From the NCBI GenBank assembly GCA_037176725.1, contig JAZBRS010000057.1:86883501-86947500 (forward strand): a stretch of DNA of 64,000 bases. Reading direction: 5' to 3'. The position numbers were made by a program, and so were the translations under genes. Shown here piece by piece: positions 53,412 through 64,000 of the stretch (position 1 is its first letter; each line of letters starts with the position of its first letter). This DNA comes from Posidonia oceanica. Its lineage: Eukaryota > Streptophyta > Magnoliopsida > Alismatales > Posidoniaceae. Below the pieces are notes generated by a model. That model did no database searches. It was not told the origin of the DNA and saw nothing but the letters and a program-made list of their open reading frames with translations.

Positions 53412-54235
53412 CTAGATGGCAGATAGAGGCGCTCTCCTGGAGGGGCGGCGATCGAATGGTTGTGCTGGGGAATAAATGCCGGCACCCATGAGTGATAGTG
53501 GTAGTTTCGTTGGAGATGCCGTGGGGGCCCACCACGGGGCTTGAGCTGCTGAAGCTGACGGCTTGGTGGCTAAGGGTGCCGCCTGCTTTGCTGGTGGCAC
53601 TGTTGATAAGGCGGGTTGAGTTGCGGTGTCGCCTGACACGACTGACCGTGCCGCCGGAGAGGATGACTTCTGTGCAGGTGCGGCTGCGGCCACAGATGGA
53701 CTGATGGAGGGTCCCTGCAGATGTGCTTCTGACGCTGTTGCTGTTGGTGCGACCGTCAAAGGCATATACAAAGCTGCAGGAGGGGAGGGAGATGTCATCT
53801 CTATCACAAAGCCTGCGCAGTTTGCAACTGTATCAGCAGAAGGGAGAGCCAGACAAACTGACTGGGAATTGGTTGGACTGATCTAGATCTGCTCTTTGGT
53901 CTGACCAGGTATGATTGTGCTGGGCTGCTCCTCATCCGAGTAATGTCCTCGATACAGACCCACTCCTCTGTCGGTAGTGGGGGGATCTGGCACTGTGTCT
54001 GCTGAGCTGAGGCTTGCCTGGTGTTTGGATCAAGGACACTTGTATTGACGAAGTTAGTGAGGTCCCGAGGGATCACGAGCTTCCGTCCCCTCGAGTGTAG
54101 GCACTCACCATCGCGGGGTTGTGAGTCGTATCCTAGGCCTTCAAAGTCTTTACGCTCCTCAGCCTTGATTGGTTCAGCGATCCCTTGGCCGTGACGTCCG
54201 AGTGGCGTTCCTTCGCGTAGCCCCATCTGTGGCAA
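53412..54235 (-). pseudogene. Protease-to-RT linker of element B
   Basis: Two open segments in different frames (54235-53804 and 53807-53412). The first has KLVIPRDLTNFVN and PLPTEEWVCIEDI, matching the element A phrases DLTNFTSAGVLGSTDNQ and VPTEDWVCIEDYYSDD. The second is Ala/Pro/Ser-rich low-complexity. A frameshift lies near 53940 after the acidic WVCIED motif. No catalytic role is expected. Confidence 0.72.
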
Positions 54236-54960
54236 ATGTTCTCAACCATCCGGGAAGGGTTGTTATGAACGGCCAGAAAGCCGACACGTTCAAGAGTAGG
54301 AATATAGTTAACCGACTCAAACTGGTTAACCCGATACATAACGTCTGACGGCTTGGGATCAAACCATAGAGTCTGTCGGGAGACCGAAGAGATCACATCG
54401 ACCGGTTCCTTATCAAAATTTTCCACCATGACAACGATAACCTCGTCGCCCGAGTGGAACTTGATCATATGGTGGAGGGTCGAAGGAATCACTTGATGCT
54501 TGTGGAGCCAAGGGCGCCCAAGTTGAAGATTAAAAGAGGGTTCCAGGTTGACCATGTAGAATTCCACATTGAAAACGGCTGGGCCGATGGAGAGGGGAAT
54601 AACCAGGATCCCCAAAGAGTCATGATGTGCGTTATCAAAAGATGTCATTCCCTTTACAGCTGGTATGATATCCTCGGTTTTGAATCCGAGCTTCAATGCT
54701 GTACGTAGGGGACAGACGTTAAGGCCTGACCCATTGTCAACCAACGAGTGGGGAATGCGGAAGGTTTTGAATTGCACCATGACGAACAGGGGCTGGTTAT
54801 GGTTAGTCCATGCCGAAGGTAGCTCATCACTCGAGAAGGAGATGACCTACGGCTTCACAATTATCGCTACCATGTTCTCTAGGGTAGAGGGCTCAATGGC
54901 TTGAGATACATGGACGGCTTGGAACACGCGGAGAAAAGTCTCGCGGTGTTCGGGGGAAGA
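54133..54960 (-). pseudogene. Aspartic protease of element B
   Basis: The active site SLVDNGSGLNVCPLRTALKL (about 54745-54685) follows MVQFKTFRIPH. Downstream are IGPAVFNVEFYMVNLEPSFN and LQLGRPWLHKHQVIPSTLHH. It parallels the element A protease residue by residue over about 200 codons. Upstream of the ATG the homology continues to 54960, with a stop near 54850 (TAG in the PQVISF-like region). The frame is open from 54780 to 54133. Confidence 0.86.
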
Positions 54961-55322
54961 ATGAATAAGGTCCCAAATGGAAATGTCAGCCTTGACTTTT
55001 TTCAGCTGTGCCGTTATGTCAGCTGAAAGCTAGTCTTTTTTGTAAGCAGATGGGGTAGCCTTTGTAAGAGTTTCTGTGGTGGTGGGCTCAGAGGGTTGGC
55101 CTGTGATTGGGGGTGGGCTTGCTAGTGGAAGCTGCCTTGCTGGTGGAGTGCGTTCTGGGTGGCTGGGCCTGGCTGCTGCGGCTACAGGTCGGTAGACCCT
55201 CCCCGACTGCGTGACCTCCGCGCAAGTTTCTGCAGGGTAGTCGTAGAGGACGCAGTGGGTATCCCTGGTCAAGTTGATTACCAGGGGAATGCGAGTTGCG
55301 AGCTCGAGAGGGGCCGCTAGGG
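54961..55322 (-). pseudogene. Gag C-terminal tail of element B
   Basis: ATRIPLVINLTRDTHCVLYD and YPAETCAEVTQSGRVYRPVA match the gag tail of element A (TLVVIDLMLDTNRVPYSYAT; VTRSGRVYRPLA). The apparent N-terminus of this ORF (first nine residues, 55335-55323) belongs to the element D LTR. It ends at a TAG near 55030, after which the pre-protease helix can be read. Confidence 0.8.
55318..55322. other. Putative target duplication of element D (left)
   Basis: CTAGG immediately precedes the element D terminus TGTAACGACC. The partner copy would be beyond 64000, so it is unverified. Confidence 0.4.
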
Positions 55323-58283
55323 TGTAACGACCCAAGTCGCTATCAACAAAACCTACAGCCCAACAAATTTAAAATTTAATTAAATACAACATCTACAACA
55401 AACCACTGGGCTAACAACAAATATCAATGCCAGGAACCTGCAGTAGACAGCTACGTGACTCCTACTATATGCACTAAACTCCAAACCAGCTAATCATCTA
55501 CACTTGAAAACCAAAGAAGCACACGTGAGTGACCTAGAAATCGTCACCAAGTACACACCTCACAAAACCATGCGAGAAACCGACAGAAAACCTCAAACAC
55601 GGCACAACCGGTAAAACCCCAAAATCTGGGTCCACAACAAGCAATATAAATAATAAAACACCATTCCCAAAGCCCACAAGCTAAAATCGGGGAAGACAGG
55701 CGTTACAAAATATAATTACAAAGCCACGGCCCACTGGCCCAAAACCATAAAACTACTCAAAACCCTCCAACCCCTCAGGCTGGGAAAACACTCGGCCCAT
55801 TGGCCAAGAGACGGTGGAAATACCTTGCAAAACTAAATCTCAATCAATATAATGGCCCACCGGCCCAAAGCTCAAACCAAAGCCACACGCCACAACTAGG
55901 CGGGAAAACATCTGGCCTAATACGGCCCAAAACACCAACCACAAACTCACGCCATACACAGGTGGAAAGCAACTGGCCCAATATGGCCCAAACACAGCAA
56001 AACCTCACTGAGCCCAAACTTAGGCAAAACTCAAGGCCTAATACGGCCAGCAACAAGCAAAACACAGCACCACGGGCACAAAACCACAACTGATCGTATT
56101 GCCTGGCGCCAAGCAACCGATATGGCCTCAAGCAGTAGCCAGGAACTCACCTCTGCAGCTCACTGCACTGCCACAAACATCCGCCCTGTGGAGGAGCATG
56201 TCCGTCCTGGCATCTCGTCACTAGAGATGCCTCAAAAGCGATCCCTCACTAGGGAAAGCTACTCACCCCAACTGGGCAAGCTGTCCTTACTCAGGACAAA
56301 CCACAGGGCATGCCTAATATACGGCGACCTCAACTCAGTGCTCCGAACCACTAGAGGCTCCAATCCCTAGGCTCAGCCAGCACCAGTGCCCCGAACCACT
56401 AGAGGCTTCAACCCGTAGGCTCAGCCGGCACCCAAAACCAGGCGAGTTCCAGTGCCCGTAACAACTAGGGTATCACGCCCAGCTACTCAAGAGTATTATA
56501 CCTCCCGAGTCCGTTGCTACGATATCGCTAGGTATGGCCGGCATCCCGACCCCCAAACCTCAACCCAGGCGAAGTGTACGACACACTAGGAACGTCGTCG
56601 CATTCCCAAGTCCAGCCAACACAACTCCCAGGTTTTCGGCTATGAAAAACCTCGGCAAAATCATTTGCAAACCATTCACATTTTTCCTCAGAAATCTCTT
56701 TGAAATCATTTATCAAAATATCATGGGCTAAAGCACAAAAAAGCCGAAAAACCAACCGAGGGAAACCACACTGGAAAACATTCGATGAGAAAACACTCAG
56801 CCTCTGATTCGGCACACTAAAATTCACCGGAATGCAGGATCAAGGCTGAGGTTCACAACTCAGCACTGGAACGGAGTTTCGTCTTGGACTGGCGTTCCAT
56901 TTTGCTACAGCAAACGGGGCTACGCCCAAAAACGGGACTCCGGACCAGGAGAAAATGGGGCTCCGTTCCAAAAACGGAACTCCGGACCAGGGGAAAACGG
57001 GACTCCGTTCTACCAACGGGGCTCCGTTCCAGGTCAGTTCAGAAAACTTAAAGAACCGACTTAAACCCCCGATCGCCTGAAACAAACTCGAAAACGAGCG
57101 TGCCATATACCAGAATCTCCAGAATAAAACAAGGAATGTAACCATATCCTCAATATGACATTCCGAGGCACGCAACACAAGAAAACACCGGAAACCCAAA
57201 ACTCAAGTCGAATTCTATAAAAACCCCGAAACAATATCAAATCTGCGCCAAACCGGGCACGCAACACTTGCCAACGAGCGTCTCAGTTCGAGTAACACAA
57301 ATATATCACAATCGCCTCAATCTGAGGCCCAAAACACCGGAATCCACCAGAAAACAACATTTCAAGCATTTAAGTCATCCGGGCCATAAATTCGACCAAA
57401 AAGCACAATAAATCTCTAAAAATTACCAAACCTTTACCATATCATATAAACATGGCAAGGCACACAATAAAATCATAATCAAGCCATTTGAGAGCATTCA
57501 CCCTAATCAAACGGTGAAAAACCACATTCAAGTCATAAACCTACTAAAGGTAATTAAATTCGCCTAAATGCATATAAATCCCTAAAAATTGCCAAACTTA
57601 AATATAACATACAAATCATGGCAAGGGAAGCATGCATAACGAATTCTACAATAAATAGGCTCCTAGGGCGAGGCGTGTACCTTGGGACAGAGGGACAACC
57701 TCCGTCCACCGGCGATCCACACGTGAACCCAGCACGCTGCTCCACTGAGAAGCCGATCGAAGCTCGCTTGCCGCACCACCGCCGGCCACCACCCACAGCC
57801 GCCAACAGCCACCAGCGGAGAGGAAGAGGAGGAGGAGGGGACGTGAGGGAGAGGAAGGGGAAATGAGGAGGAGGGGGAAAGGAAGGAGGGGGAGAGATCA
57901 GTGGGGAGAGGGGGGGACGAGGAGGCTGCCCGCCGGCTAGGGCACGGCACGGGCGAGAGGGGAGGAGGGAGCAGGCACGAGCGGGGGGGAGAGGAGGAGG
58001 AAGCCGCATGCGCGGGGGAGGAGGGGGATATGCACGTGAGGGGGATGAGGGAGTGGGGAGGAAGGAGAGAGAGGGGGAAGAAGGGAGAGGGGGAGAGAGA
58101 GAGAGAGGAAGGGAGAGAGAAACACAGGGACCAGACCACAATCTGTCCCACCAACCACCACAAGTGAGAGTCCACCACAAAATACAGGTGGAGACCCACA
58201 CAAATCACAGATAGGGCCCACAACAACTTAAGTGGGGCCTGTGAGGCCAATAATTATAAGGAAATGAATTCCCAGGTGTTACA
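55323..58283 (-). repeat. Element D 3' LTR (2961 bp)
   Basis: Lower end TGTAACGACCCAAGTCGC, matching 63145 onward over about 850 bp with roughly 95% identity by eye and small indels (for example near 55745). Upper end GGTGTTACA at 58283. Internal features are a roughly 54-bp duplication around CCGAACCACTAGAGGCT (56340-56430), a three-copy roughly 52-bp repeat with ACGGGACTCCGGACCAGG and GGGGCTCCGTTCC (56890-57040), and a CpG-rich then GA-rich section (57680-58130). No gene; ORFs in the GA-rich part are artefacts. Confidence 0.88.
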
Positions 58284-58291
58284 TCATAAAC

Positions 58292-58316
58292 ACCTAAAAA
58301 AGGATTTCGCCCCCGA
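58292..58316 (-). other. Polypurine tract region of element D
   Basis: On the minus strand GGGGGCGAAATCC lies about 17-28 bp before the 3' LTR, followed by TTTTTTAGGTGTTTATGA. I recall this GGG-CGAAAT pattern as typical of Del/Tekay elements. Confidence 0.7.
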
Positions 58317-58318
58317 AA

Positions 58319-59640
58319 TCAAGGGTAAGCGAAAAGGTGCGGGTATCGAGCAAGGATGCCATCCTCGCACTCCCAAGTGGCCTCTTCTGCTCCATGATGC
58401 CGCCATCTCACAAGAACAACGGAATCACCTTGTTCCGCAACACTTGTTGTCTGCGATCAACAATCTGGATAGCCTCCTCAACAAAGGAGAGATCTTCCTG
58501 GAACACCTCTGGTTGAACAGGGATCACTTGTGAAACATCAGCTGGACACTTCCTCAGCATGGAGACGTGGAACACGCTGTGTATTGCTGACAGCTCTGGT
58601 GGTAGGGCCAACCTATAGGCAACTTCACCAACCCTCTGCGTAATCTGGTACGGGCCAATATAGCGGGGACTCAGCTTCCCACGCTTGCCAAACCTCTTCA
58701 CGCCCTTCATCGGTGAAACCTTCAAGAACACAAAGTCTCCCACCAGAAACTCCAACGGTCTCCGCCTCCGGTCAGCATAACTCTTCTGTCGACTCTGTGC
58801 AGTCAGAAGCCTTCTGCAGATGAAGTCCACCTTGTCCGCATATTGCTGCACAAACTCCGGACCAAGAAGTTGCCGCTCACCTACCTCACTCCAGCAAACC
58901 GGGGATCTGCAGGGCCTACCATATAAAGCCTCGTATGGTGCCATCCCGATGCTAGAGTGGTAGCTATTGTTGTAAGCAAACTCAACCAACGGTAGGTGGT
59001 CCTCCCAACTTCCTTCCAAATCCAGGGCACAAGCTCTCAACATATCTTTCAGAGTCTGGATAGTCCTCTCTATCTGACCATCCGACTGAGGGTGGAAAGC
59101 TGTACTGAAATTAAGTACCGTGCCAAAAGTCTCCTGTAGAGTCCTCCAGAACCTTGAGGTAAACCACGTGTCTCTATCAGACACAATGGATACAGGAACA
59201 CTATGCAGCTGAACGATCTCCGATACGTATAGTTCTGCCAACTGCCATAAAGGAAGATTCACTCGGATAGCAAGAAAATGAGCTGACTTGGTTAGCCGAT
59301 CAACGATCACCCACACGGTGTCGTTCTTCCTCAGAGAACGCAGCAACCTAGTCACAAAATCCTTAGAGATGTGCTCCCATTTCCATTCTGTTATACTCAA
59401 AGGCTGTAGAGTTCCTTCAGGTCTCTGGTGCTCTGCCTTGACTAGCTGGCAGGTCACACACCTTGCCACATAGTCAGCGACTTCTCTCTTCATGCCAGGC
59501 CACCAAAAATTCTGCTTCAGATCCCGATACATCTTCATGGATCCTAGGTGGACGGTATACTTGGATCTATGAGCTTCATCCAGTAACCTCCGCCTAGCCT
59601 CCTCCTACTAGGGTACAAACAAGCGCTGATCAAACCTCTA
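58319..59640 (-). pseudogene. Integrase with chromodomain (element D)
   Basis: The open frame 59538-58408 starts inside the zinc finger. HRSKYTVH is read upstream and CVTCQLVKAEHQRPEG supplies the cysteines. Core residues are SKDFVTRLLR (D), VSDRDTWFTSRFW (D) and FHPQSDGQIERTIQTL (E). The GPY-type module is KLSPRYIGPYQITQRVGEVA. The chromodomain begins at FVEEAIQIVDRRQQVLRNKV; a one-base shift near 58420 moves it to the frame that reads RWRHHGAEEATWECEDGILA and stops at 58319. Two adjacent TAGs near 59605-59610 and a TAG at about 59640 interrupt the front. Chromodomains target insertion by binding histone marks. Confidence 0.9.
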
Positions 59641-60006
59641 CTCCCCATGTACGCCAAGAGAAAAGTCCGACGCTTCCCCAGCACGCAACTTCTCAACAGT
59701 CGCCTGAAAGAAAGGGTCTGTCTGCTGACAAGTAACAATGAACTCCACTAGCTTAGGACGAATAGACAAGCTCATCATATAGGCACCGCCTGCTCCCCGA
59801 TGTAGTCTCTTGAGTCCACAGTCAGCCAGATCCTCCAACATGGTCCACTCCTTGACCATCAGGCTAGCCATGACTTGCGTACGCCGACTCAGAGCATCCG
59901 CGACCACGTTGGCCTTCACAGGGTGGTAGAACAAACTGAAATCATAGTCCTTGAGATACTCCACCCACCTCCGCTGCTGCATGTTGAGGTCCTTCTGAGT
60001 AAATAT
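59641..60006 (-). CDS. RNase H C-terminus to integrase N-terminus (element D)
   Basis: The open frame 59982-59638 starts within [20 protein letters not shown] and continues [20 protein letters not shown], the conserved RNase H end. It then runs into the tether with [20 protein letters not shown]. It is separated from the RNase H ORF by a stop near 60007. Confidence 0.82.
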
Positions 60007-60435
60007 CTACTTCAGACTCTTGTGATCCGTGTAGACCTCAAACTGCTCCCCATACAGGTAGTGTCGCCAAAGCTTCAGCGCGAACACCACGGCAGCCATC
60101 TCAAGATCATGGGTAGGGTAGTTCTTCTCGTGGTCTTTCAACTGACGGGAGGCATAAGCCACAACATTGCCACGCTGCATCAGAACACCACCTAACCCAA
60201 CACTACTAGCATCACTATACACAGTGAAGCCACCACCACCAGAAGGCAAGGTCAGAACAGGAGCAGAAGTCAGACGAGCCTTCAACTCATTGAAACTCGC
60301 CTCACAACATTGGTCCCAAATGAATGGAACCCCTTGCTTGGTGAGAGCTGTCAAGGATGAAGCAATGGAAGAGAAATCCCTGATAAACCTCCTGTAGTAA
60401 CCTGCCAACCCTAGGAAACTTCTAATCTCAGACAC
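60007..60435 (-). CDS. RT thumb and RNase H (element D)
   Basis: Starts with [20 protein letters not shown], the RT connection. RNase H catalytic positions are in [20 protein letters not shown] (D), [20 protein letters not shown] (E) and [10 protein letters not shown] (D). A TAG follows the last motif. All readable catalytic residues are intact. Joined to the next section (59982 onward) by the stop only. Confidence 0.88.
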   Translation of the reverse strand: MSEIRSFLGLAGYYRRFIRDFSSIASSLTALTKQGVPFIWDQCCEASFNELKARLTSAPVLTLPSGGGGFTVYSDASSVGLGGVLMQRGNVVAYASRQLKDHEKNYPTHDLEMAAVVFALKLWRHYLYGEQFEVYTDHKSLK

Positions 60436-61042
60436 AGTCCTGGGTCTCTACCAATTGCTGACCGCCTCAACCTTGGCAGGATCAACTCTGACGCCGTCTC
60501 CAGAGGCCAAGGAACATAACCTCCCTCAACCAGAACTCACACTTAGAGAACTTCGCGTACAGCTGGTGCTGCCTCAGAACATCCAGCACCGCCCTCAGAT
60601 GTTGGGCATGAGCTGCCTCATCTGAGGAGTAGACCAAGATGTCGTCTATAAAGACCACCACAAACTGATCCAAGAAAGGCCTGAAGATCCGGTTCATCAA
60701 TTCAATGAATGCGGCAGGGGCGTTGGTTAAGCCGAAAGGCTTAACCACGAACTCAAAATGGCCATACTGCGTCCGGAAGGCAGTCTTCTGAATGTCTGAA
60801 TCATGGATCCTCAATTGGTGATATCCTGATCTCAAATCAATCTTCGAGAAGACGGAGGCAGACTGCAACTGGTCGAACAGGTCTTCCACACGGGGCAAGG
60901 GATACTTGTTCTTCACTGTAAGCTGATTCAACATCCGATAGTCTACACACAGTCGGAGTGAACCATCCTTCTTACGGACGAACAAGACAGGCGCTCCCCA
61001 CGGAGACACACTTGGCCTGATGAATCCCTTGTCCAGCAACTC
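60436..61042 (-). pseudogene. Reverse transcriptase of element D
   Basis: The open frame 61039-60482 carries [40 protein letters not shown] and [20 protein letters not shown], then [19 protein letters not shown], with the catalytic [10 protein letters not shown] box intact. A TAG at 61040-61042, likely a former CAG codon, precedes it. After EVMFLG a small deletion shifts the frame, and a TAG lies near 60450 in the phrase VEAVSNW-RP. Confidence 0.9.
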
Positions 61043-61330
61043 CTACAGCTGGGCCTTGAGCTCCCGCAACTCAGCTGACGCCATCCGATAAGGATTCTTC
61101 GCAACAGCACCACTGCCCGGAGTCAACTCAATAAAGAACTCCACTTCCCTGTGAGGTGGCATGCTAGGCAAATCATCCGGGAAAACGTCGGGATATTCAC
61201 ACACAACAGATATGTTGTGAACACCCGACTCCGGAGAGGGGGAGGTAACCACACTAGCAAGGTACCCCACACAACCCCGAGCCAAAGACTTGTAAGCCTT
61301 CACAGTAGAAATCACAAGCTTAGGCTCACC
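61043..61330 (-). CDS. Protease-RT junction (element D)
   Basis: The open frame 61315-61043 contains CEYPDVFPDDLPSMPPHREV and EFFIELTPGSGAVAKNPYRM, the conserved lead-in to chromovirus RT (V-F-DDL--LPP-R-IEF-I-L-PG). It is preceded by a stop near 61333. Confidence 0.8.
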   Translation of the reverse strand, partial: GEPKLVISTVKAYKSLARGCVGYLASVVTSPSPESGVHNISVVCEYPDVFPDDLPSMPPHREVEFFIELTPGSGAVAKNPYRMASAELRELKAQL

Positions 61331-61738
61331 CTAGCGCACACTTTGCACAAAGAAGGAACCAGCCCCAGCAGCACCAAAGAAAATCCTCCTGCGAGCACAG
61401 TCGATCAAAGTAGAATATTGGCCCAGCCAGCCCATGCCCAAGATAACATCATACTCATTCATACTCATGAGGAAGAGAGTGGCATCGAACTCTTGGCCAT
61501 TCAGCTCCAGATCGACAGAAGGTAGATATCTCCACGCCAAACTGTGCTCACCCAGCGGCGTTACCACCTCCAGGTGGAAAGCTAACTTGGCTGGTACATC
61601 ATCCAGCTCTGCCGCAAAAGACTCGGAGACAAAAGAGAAAGTGCTCCCTAAGTCAAACAGAACTTTGGTCATTCGGCCCGCCACAAGATAAGAACCTAAG
61701 GCCAAAGCACAACCAACAGCATCCCCATTAAACAACAA
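61331..61738 (-). CDS. Aspartic protease of element D
   Basis: 136 codons with the active-site region VLFDLGSTFSFVSESFA. The usual DSGATHSF is DLGSTFSF here, keeping the catalytic D but changing its neighbours. The flap and second half have PLGEHSLAWRYLPSVDLELN and MNEYDVILGMGWLGQYSTLI. The IDC-RR sequence ends the domain. Substitutions around the active site suggest decay. Confidence 0.83.
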   Translation of the reverse strand: MLFNGDAVGCALALGSYLVAGRMTKVLFDLGSTFSFVSESFAAELDDVPAKLAFHLEVVTPLGEHSLAWRYLPSVDLELNGQEFDATLFLMSMNEYDVILGMGWLGQYSTLIDCARRRIFFGAAGAGSFFVQSVR

Positions 61739-61819
61739 GGTTTATATTACAGGGGGAAAGAAACAACAACAACAACAGCAGCAACAACAGCAGCAATGGG
61801 TCACACCACTCAAAGGAAA

Positions 61820-62971
61820 CTACGGGGACTTACCCTCTACAACATTACCAGAGGGTCCATAGTCGGGAGCTGAAATGGTAAACACACGCCCCCGGGTCGG
61901 CTGCTGTGGCACATTCCCCGCTCGCTTGGGAGGATCCGGGCACATCCTCTGCACATGTCCCGATCTTCCGCAGTTGTAGCACACCACTCCACTCCGATTC
62001 GTCACCTGCTGTGCTCGAGGACAGTGCGCTGCAAAGTGACCCGCCTAGCCACACTGGAAACACTAGGCACTACCCTATCCACTCGAAGTAGCCTGACTCG
62101 GACCGGTGCTACCAACTCCTGCAAAGCTGTGCCGGGCATTGGAGGCAGGGCCAACACCACCACCACCTTGAGCAAAACTACGCCGGGCATCAAAGCCACA
62201 GTCAGATTTGTCCTTCTTTCTCTTCCCTGGGCTACTCATGCCACTAGAACTCAGTGGACTAGAGATAGAAAATCGGGAAGTGAAGGGCAACTTGGCCTTC
62301 CCCTTGGAGTGACCACTCACATACTAGTTATACTCCTCTTCAAAGCGGGAAGCCATCTAGACAACCTCAGCTACCGTCGCATAGCAGCAATCCATCACCT
62401 TCACCCTCAAGCTGGGTTGAAGGCCTTCCAGAAATCTCTCCGCCCGCCTTTCCTCAGAATCAAAGGCCTGGGCGAACCTCTCCAACCGGGCAAAAGAGGC
62501 TTCATACTCAGCCACAGACAACCTGCCCTGTTGCAGACTTCGGAATTCTCGGTGGAATGCAGCCTCGAAGTCCATGCACTTGATGTCGACCGTGATAGAA
62601 TCTGGAAACTTCAGCTGCCTCGTGGCTCTTCACCACTCATCAGCATCGCCGTCGAGTTGGAAGGTAGCCAACCGCACCCAGTGCTCCTCTAGGCACGCCA
62701 AACTATCCAACAACTTCTCAATCCTTCACAGCCATGCCTCGCTCTCCTCAGGAGTACCAGTACCCTTGAACGTCTGCAGGTGGAGCTTGCTCAACTGGCG
62801 AAGCTACGGATCTCCCTCAGACGCTCTAACAGGGCCACTCTTGTCAAAAGCCTGAGAGATCCCACGCATCCAACCTCGCAACTTCGTTCGCACACCCTGC
62901 CAACCACTCTCCGCTCGAGAGCTAGGTTCCTCAACAGGGGCCTTATCCTTTTGGCGACCACGGCAAGACAT
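61820..62971 (-). pseudogene. Gag of element D with two zinc knuckles
   Basis: The start is the ATG at 62971 (MSCRGRQKDKAPVEEPSSRA). The capsid core has WVRLATFQLDGDADEWWRAT, then MDFEAAFHREFRSLQQGRLS and VAEYEASFARLERFAQAFDS. Two CCHC knuckles follow: CFQCG-AGHFAAHC (about 62062-62020, with a TAG in the linker) and CYNCGRSGHVQRMC (about 61980-61940). Stops at about 62800, 62730, 62350, 62320 and 62050 break it. It would bind RNA and form particles. Confidence 0.83.
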
Positions 62972-63127
62972 GCTGAACCGGGAGAGGAGCAACAAAACCT
63001 GCACCATAGCCAATAAGACAAGCAGTAATATATGCCAAACAACAAGTGCAGACTCAATCATGATATGCAATTTCCTATTAAGTCACTAGACTGACCACTC
63101 CTAGGCTAGTGCAACCTAGTGAACCTG

Positions 63128-63140
63128 GGCTCTGATACCA
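63128..63140 (-). other. Primer-binding site of element D (initiator tRNA-Met)
   Basis: On the minus strand TGGTATCAGAGCC lies 4 bases inside the 5' LTR terminus at 63145. This is the classic complement of the plant initiator tRNA-Met 3' end used by many plant LTR elements. Confidence 0.9.
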
Positions 63141-63144
63141 AACC

Positions 63145-64000
63145 TGTAACGACCCAAGTCGCTACCAACAAAACCTACAGCCCAACAAATTTAAAATTTA
63201 ATTAAATACAACATCTACAACAAACCATTGGGCTAACAACAAATATCAATGCCAGGAAGTTGCAGTGGACAGTTACGTGACTCCCACTATATGCACTAAA
63301 CTCCAAACCAGCTAATCATCTGCATCTGAAAACCAAAGAAGCACACGTGAGTGACCTAGAAATCGTCACCCATCACACACCTCGCAAAACCGCGCGAGAA
63401 GCTGGTAGAAAACCTCAAACACGGCACAACCGGTAAAACCCCAAAATCTGGGTCCACAACAAGCAATATAAATAATAAAACACTCTTCGCAAAGCCCACA
63501 AGCTAAAACCGGGGAAAACAGGTGTTACAAAATATAATTACAAAGCCACGGCCCATCGGCCCAAAACCTCAAAACCCTCCAACCCCTCAGGCTGGGAAAA
63601 CACTCGGCCCACTGGCCAAGAAAGGCGGAAATACCTTGCAAAATTAAATCTCAATCAATATAATGGTCTATCGGCCCAAAGCTCAAACCAAAGCCACACG
63701 CCACAAGTAGGCGGGAAAACATCTGGCCTAATACGGCCCAAAACACCAACCACAAACTCACGCCATACACAGGTAGAAAGCAACTGGCCCAATATGGCCC
63801 AAACACAGCAAAACCTCACTAAGCCCAAACTCAGGCAAAACTCAAGGCCTATTACGGCCAGCAACAAGCAAAATAAAGCACCACGGGCACAAAACCACAA
63901 CTGATCGTATTGCCTGGTGCCAAGCAACCAATCTGGCCTCAAGCAGTAGCCAGGGACTCACCCTTGTAACTCACTGCACTGCCATGAACACCTGTCCTGT
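63145..64000 (-). repeat. Element D 5' LTR (partial)
   Basis: TGTAACGACCCAAGTCGCTA onward matches 55323-56180. The window ends inside it, so the outer end and the second target duplication are not visible. Confidence 0.9.

Larger units (their letters stand above)
53261..55322 (-). mobile_element. Element B, upper fragment (gag tail, protease, linker)
   Basis: It continues the minus-strand host element across the element C insertion. It ends where element D begins at 55323. Its further 5' part (gag, leader, 5' LTR) must lie beyond the window. Confidence 0.85.
55323..64000 (-). mobile_element. Element D: Tekay/Del-like chromovirus (5' LTR truncated by window)
   Basis: A minus-strand Ty3/gypsy element: 5' LTR from 63145 outward, primer site 63128-63140, gag with two CCHC knuckles, protease, RT, RNase H, integrase with a GPY-like module and chromodomain, polypurine tract, and 3' LTR 58283-55323. 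LTR ends begin TGTAACACC on the element strand and finish in TCGTTACA. The PPT motif with GGGGGCGAAATCC, the iMet primer and the chromodomain together point to the Tekay/Del clade. It inserted into element B. Confidence 0.9.

Noticed and set aside
57554..58250. Pro/Ser-rich minus-strand ORFs up to 215 aa
   Set aside because: They arise from a GA-rich tract in the element D LTR; no domain and several overlapping frames.

Overview
The window is a block of nested, decayed LTR retrotransposons from a large, repeat-rich plant nuclear genome. No cellular host gene was recognised. The plant assignment rests on Tat/Ogre-type Ty3/gypsy polyproteins with two RNase H domains, a Tekay/Del-type chromovirus with an initiator-Met-tRNA primer site, plant mobile domain (PMD) genes inside an element, and TTTAGGG-like tracts. 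Species cannot be told from the sequence.

Layout. (1) 1-3412: on the minus strand, the end of a Tat-like LTR (1-1512, with a second terminus-like site at 899-913) and 1.9 kb of its 3' untranslated interior (element E). (2) 3413-27353: element A, minus-strand Tat/Ogre type. Its parts are a 3' LTR (3413-7960, carrying a SINE), a 3' untranslated region with three tandem arrays, a broken sense ORF resembling DUF7745, an integrase tail fused by deletion to a truncated reverse transcriptase, then protease, gag, leader, primer site and a 6.1 kb 5' LTR (21217-27353). (3) 27354-30204 and 53261-55322: two pieces of an older minus-strand Tat element B (gag tail, protease, RT, RNase H, second RNase H). 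B was split by element C and element D. (4) 30205-53255: element C, plus strand, 23 kb, bounded by LTRs of 1447 and 1415 bp and by the 5-bp target duplication CCAGA. It carries gag, two successive protease-like domains, a G-patch, RT, two RNase H domains and integrase. Downstream lie two antisense PMD-type genes, a remnant of a third, and several tandem arrays. (5) 55323->64000: element D, a minus-strand Tekay-like chromovirus with 3' LTR 55323-58283 and 5' LTR starting at 63145 and running off the window.

The strongest unexplained signal is in element C. Short, often palindromic sites with an AACGTT core (best case GCGTCCAACGTTGGACGC at 43044-43061) occur in clusters. Clusters lie just upstream of the TATA box in the LTR and just upstream of TATA-like boxes preceding both antisense genes, with further clusters in the leader and between genes. 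One antisense gene has several GT-AG introns. These can persist through retrotransposition because they are antisense to the genomic RNA. Together the features suggest one element with three promoters under a shared cis-regulatory code.

All coding regions carry frameshifts or stops, many explicable as C-to-T changes at CAG, CAA or CGA codons or on the opposite strand at TGG. Nothing here looks autonomous. Identities and repeat-unit lengths are by-eye estimates; domain names come from motif recognition, not from database searches.
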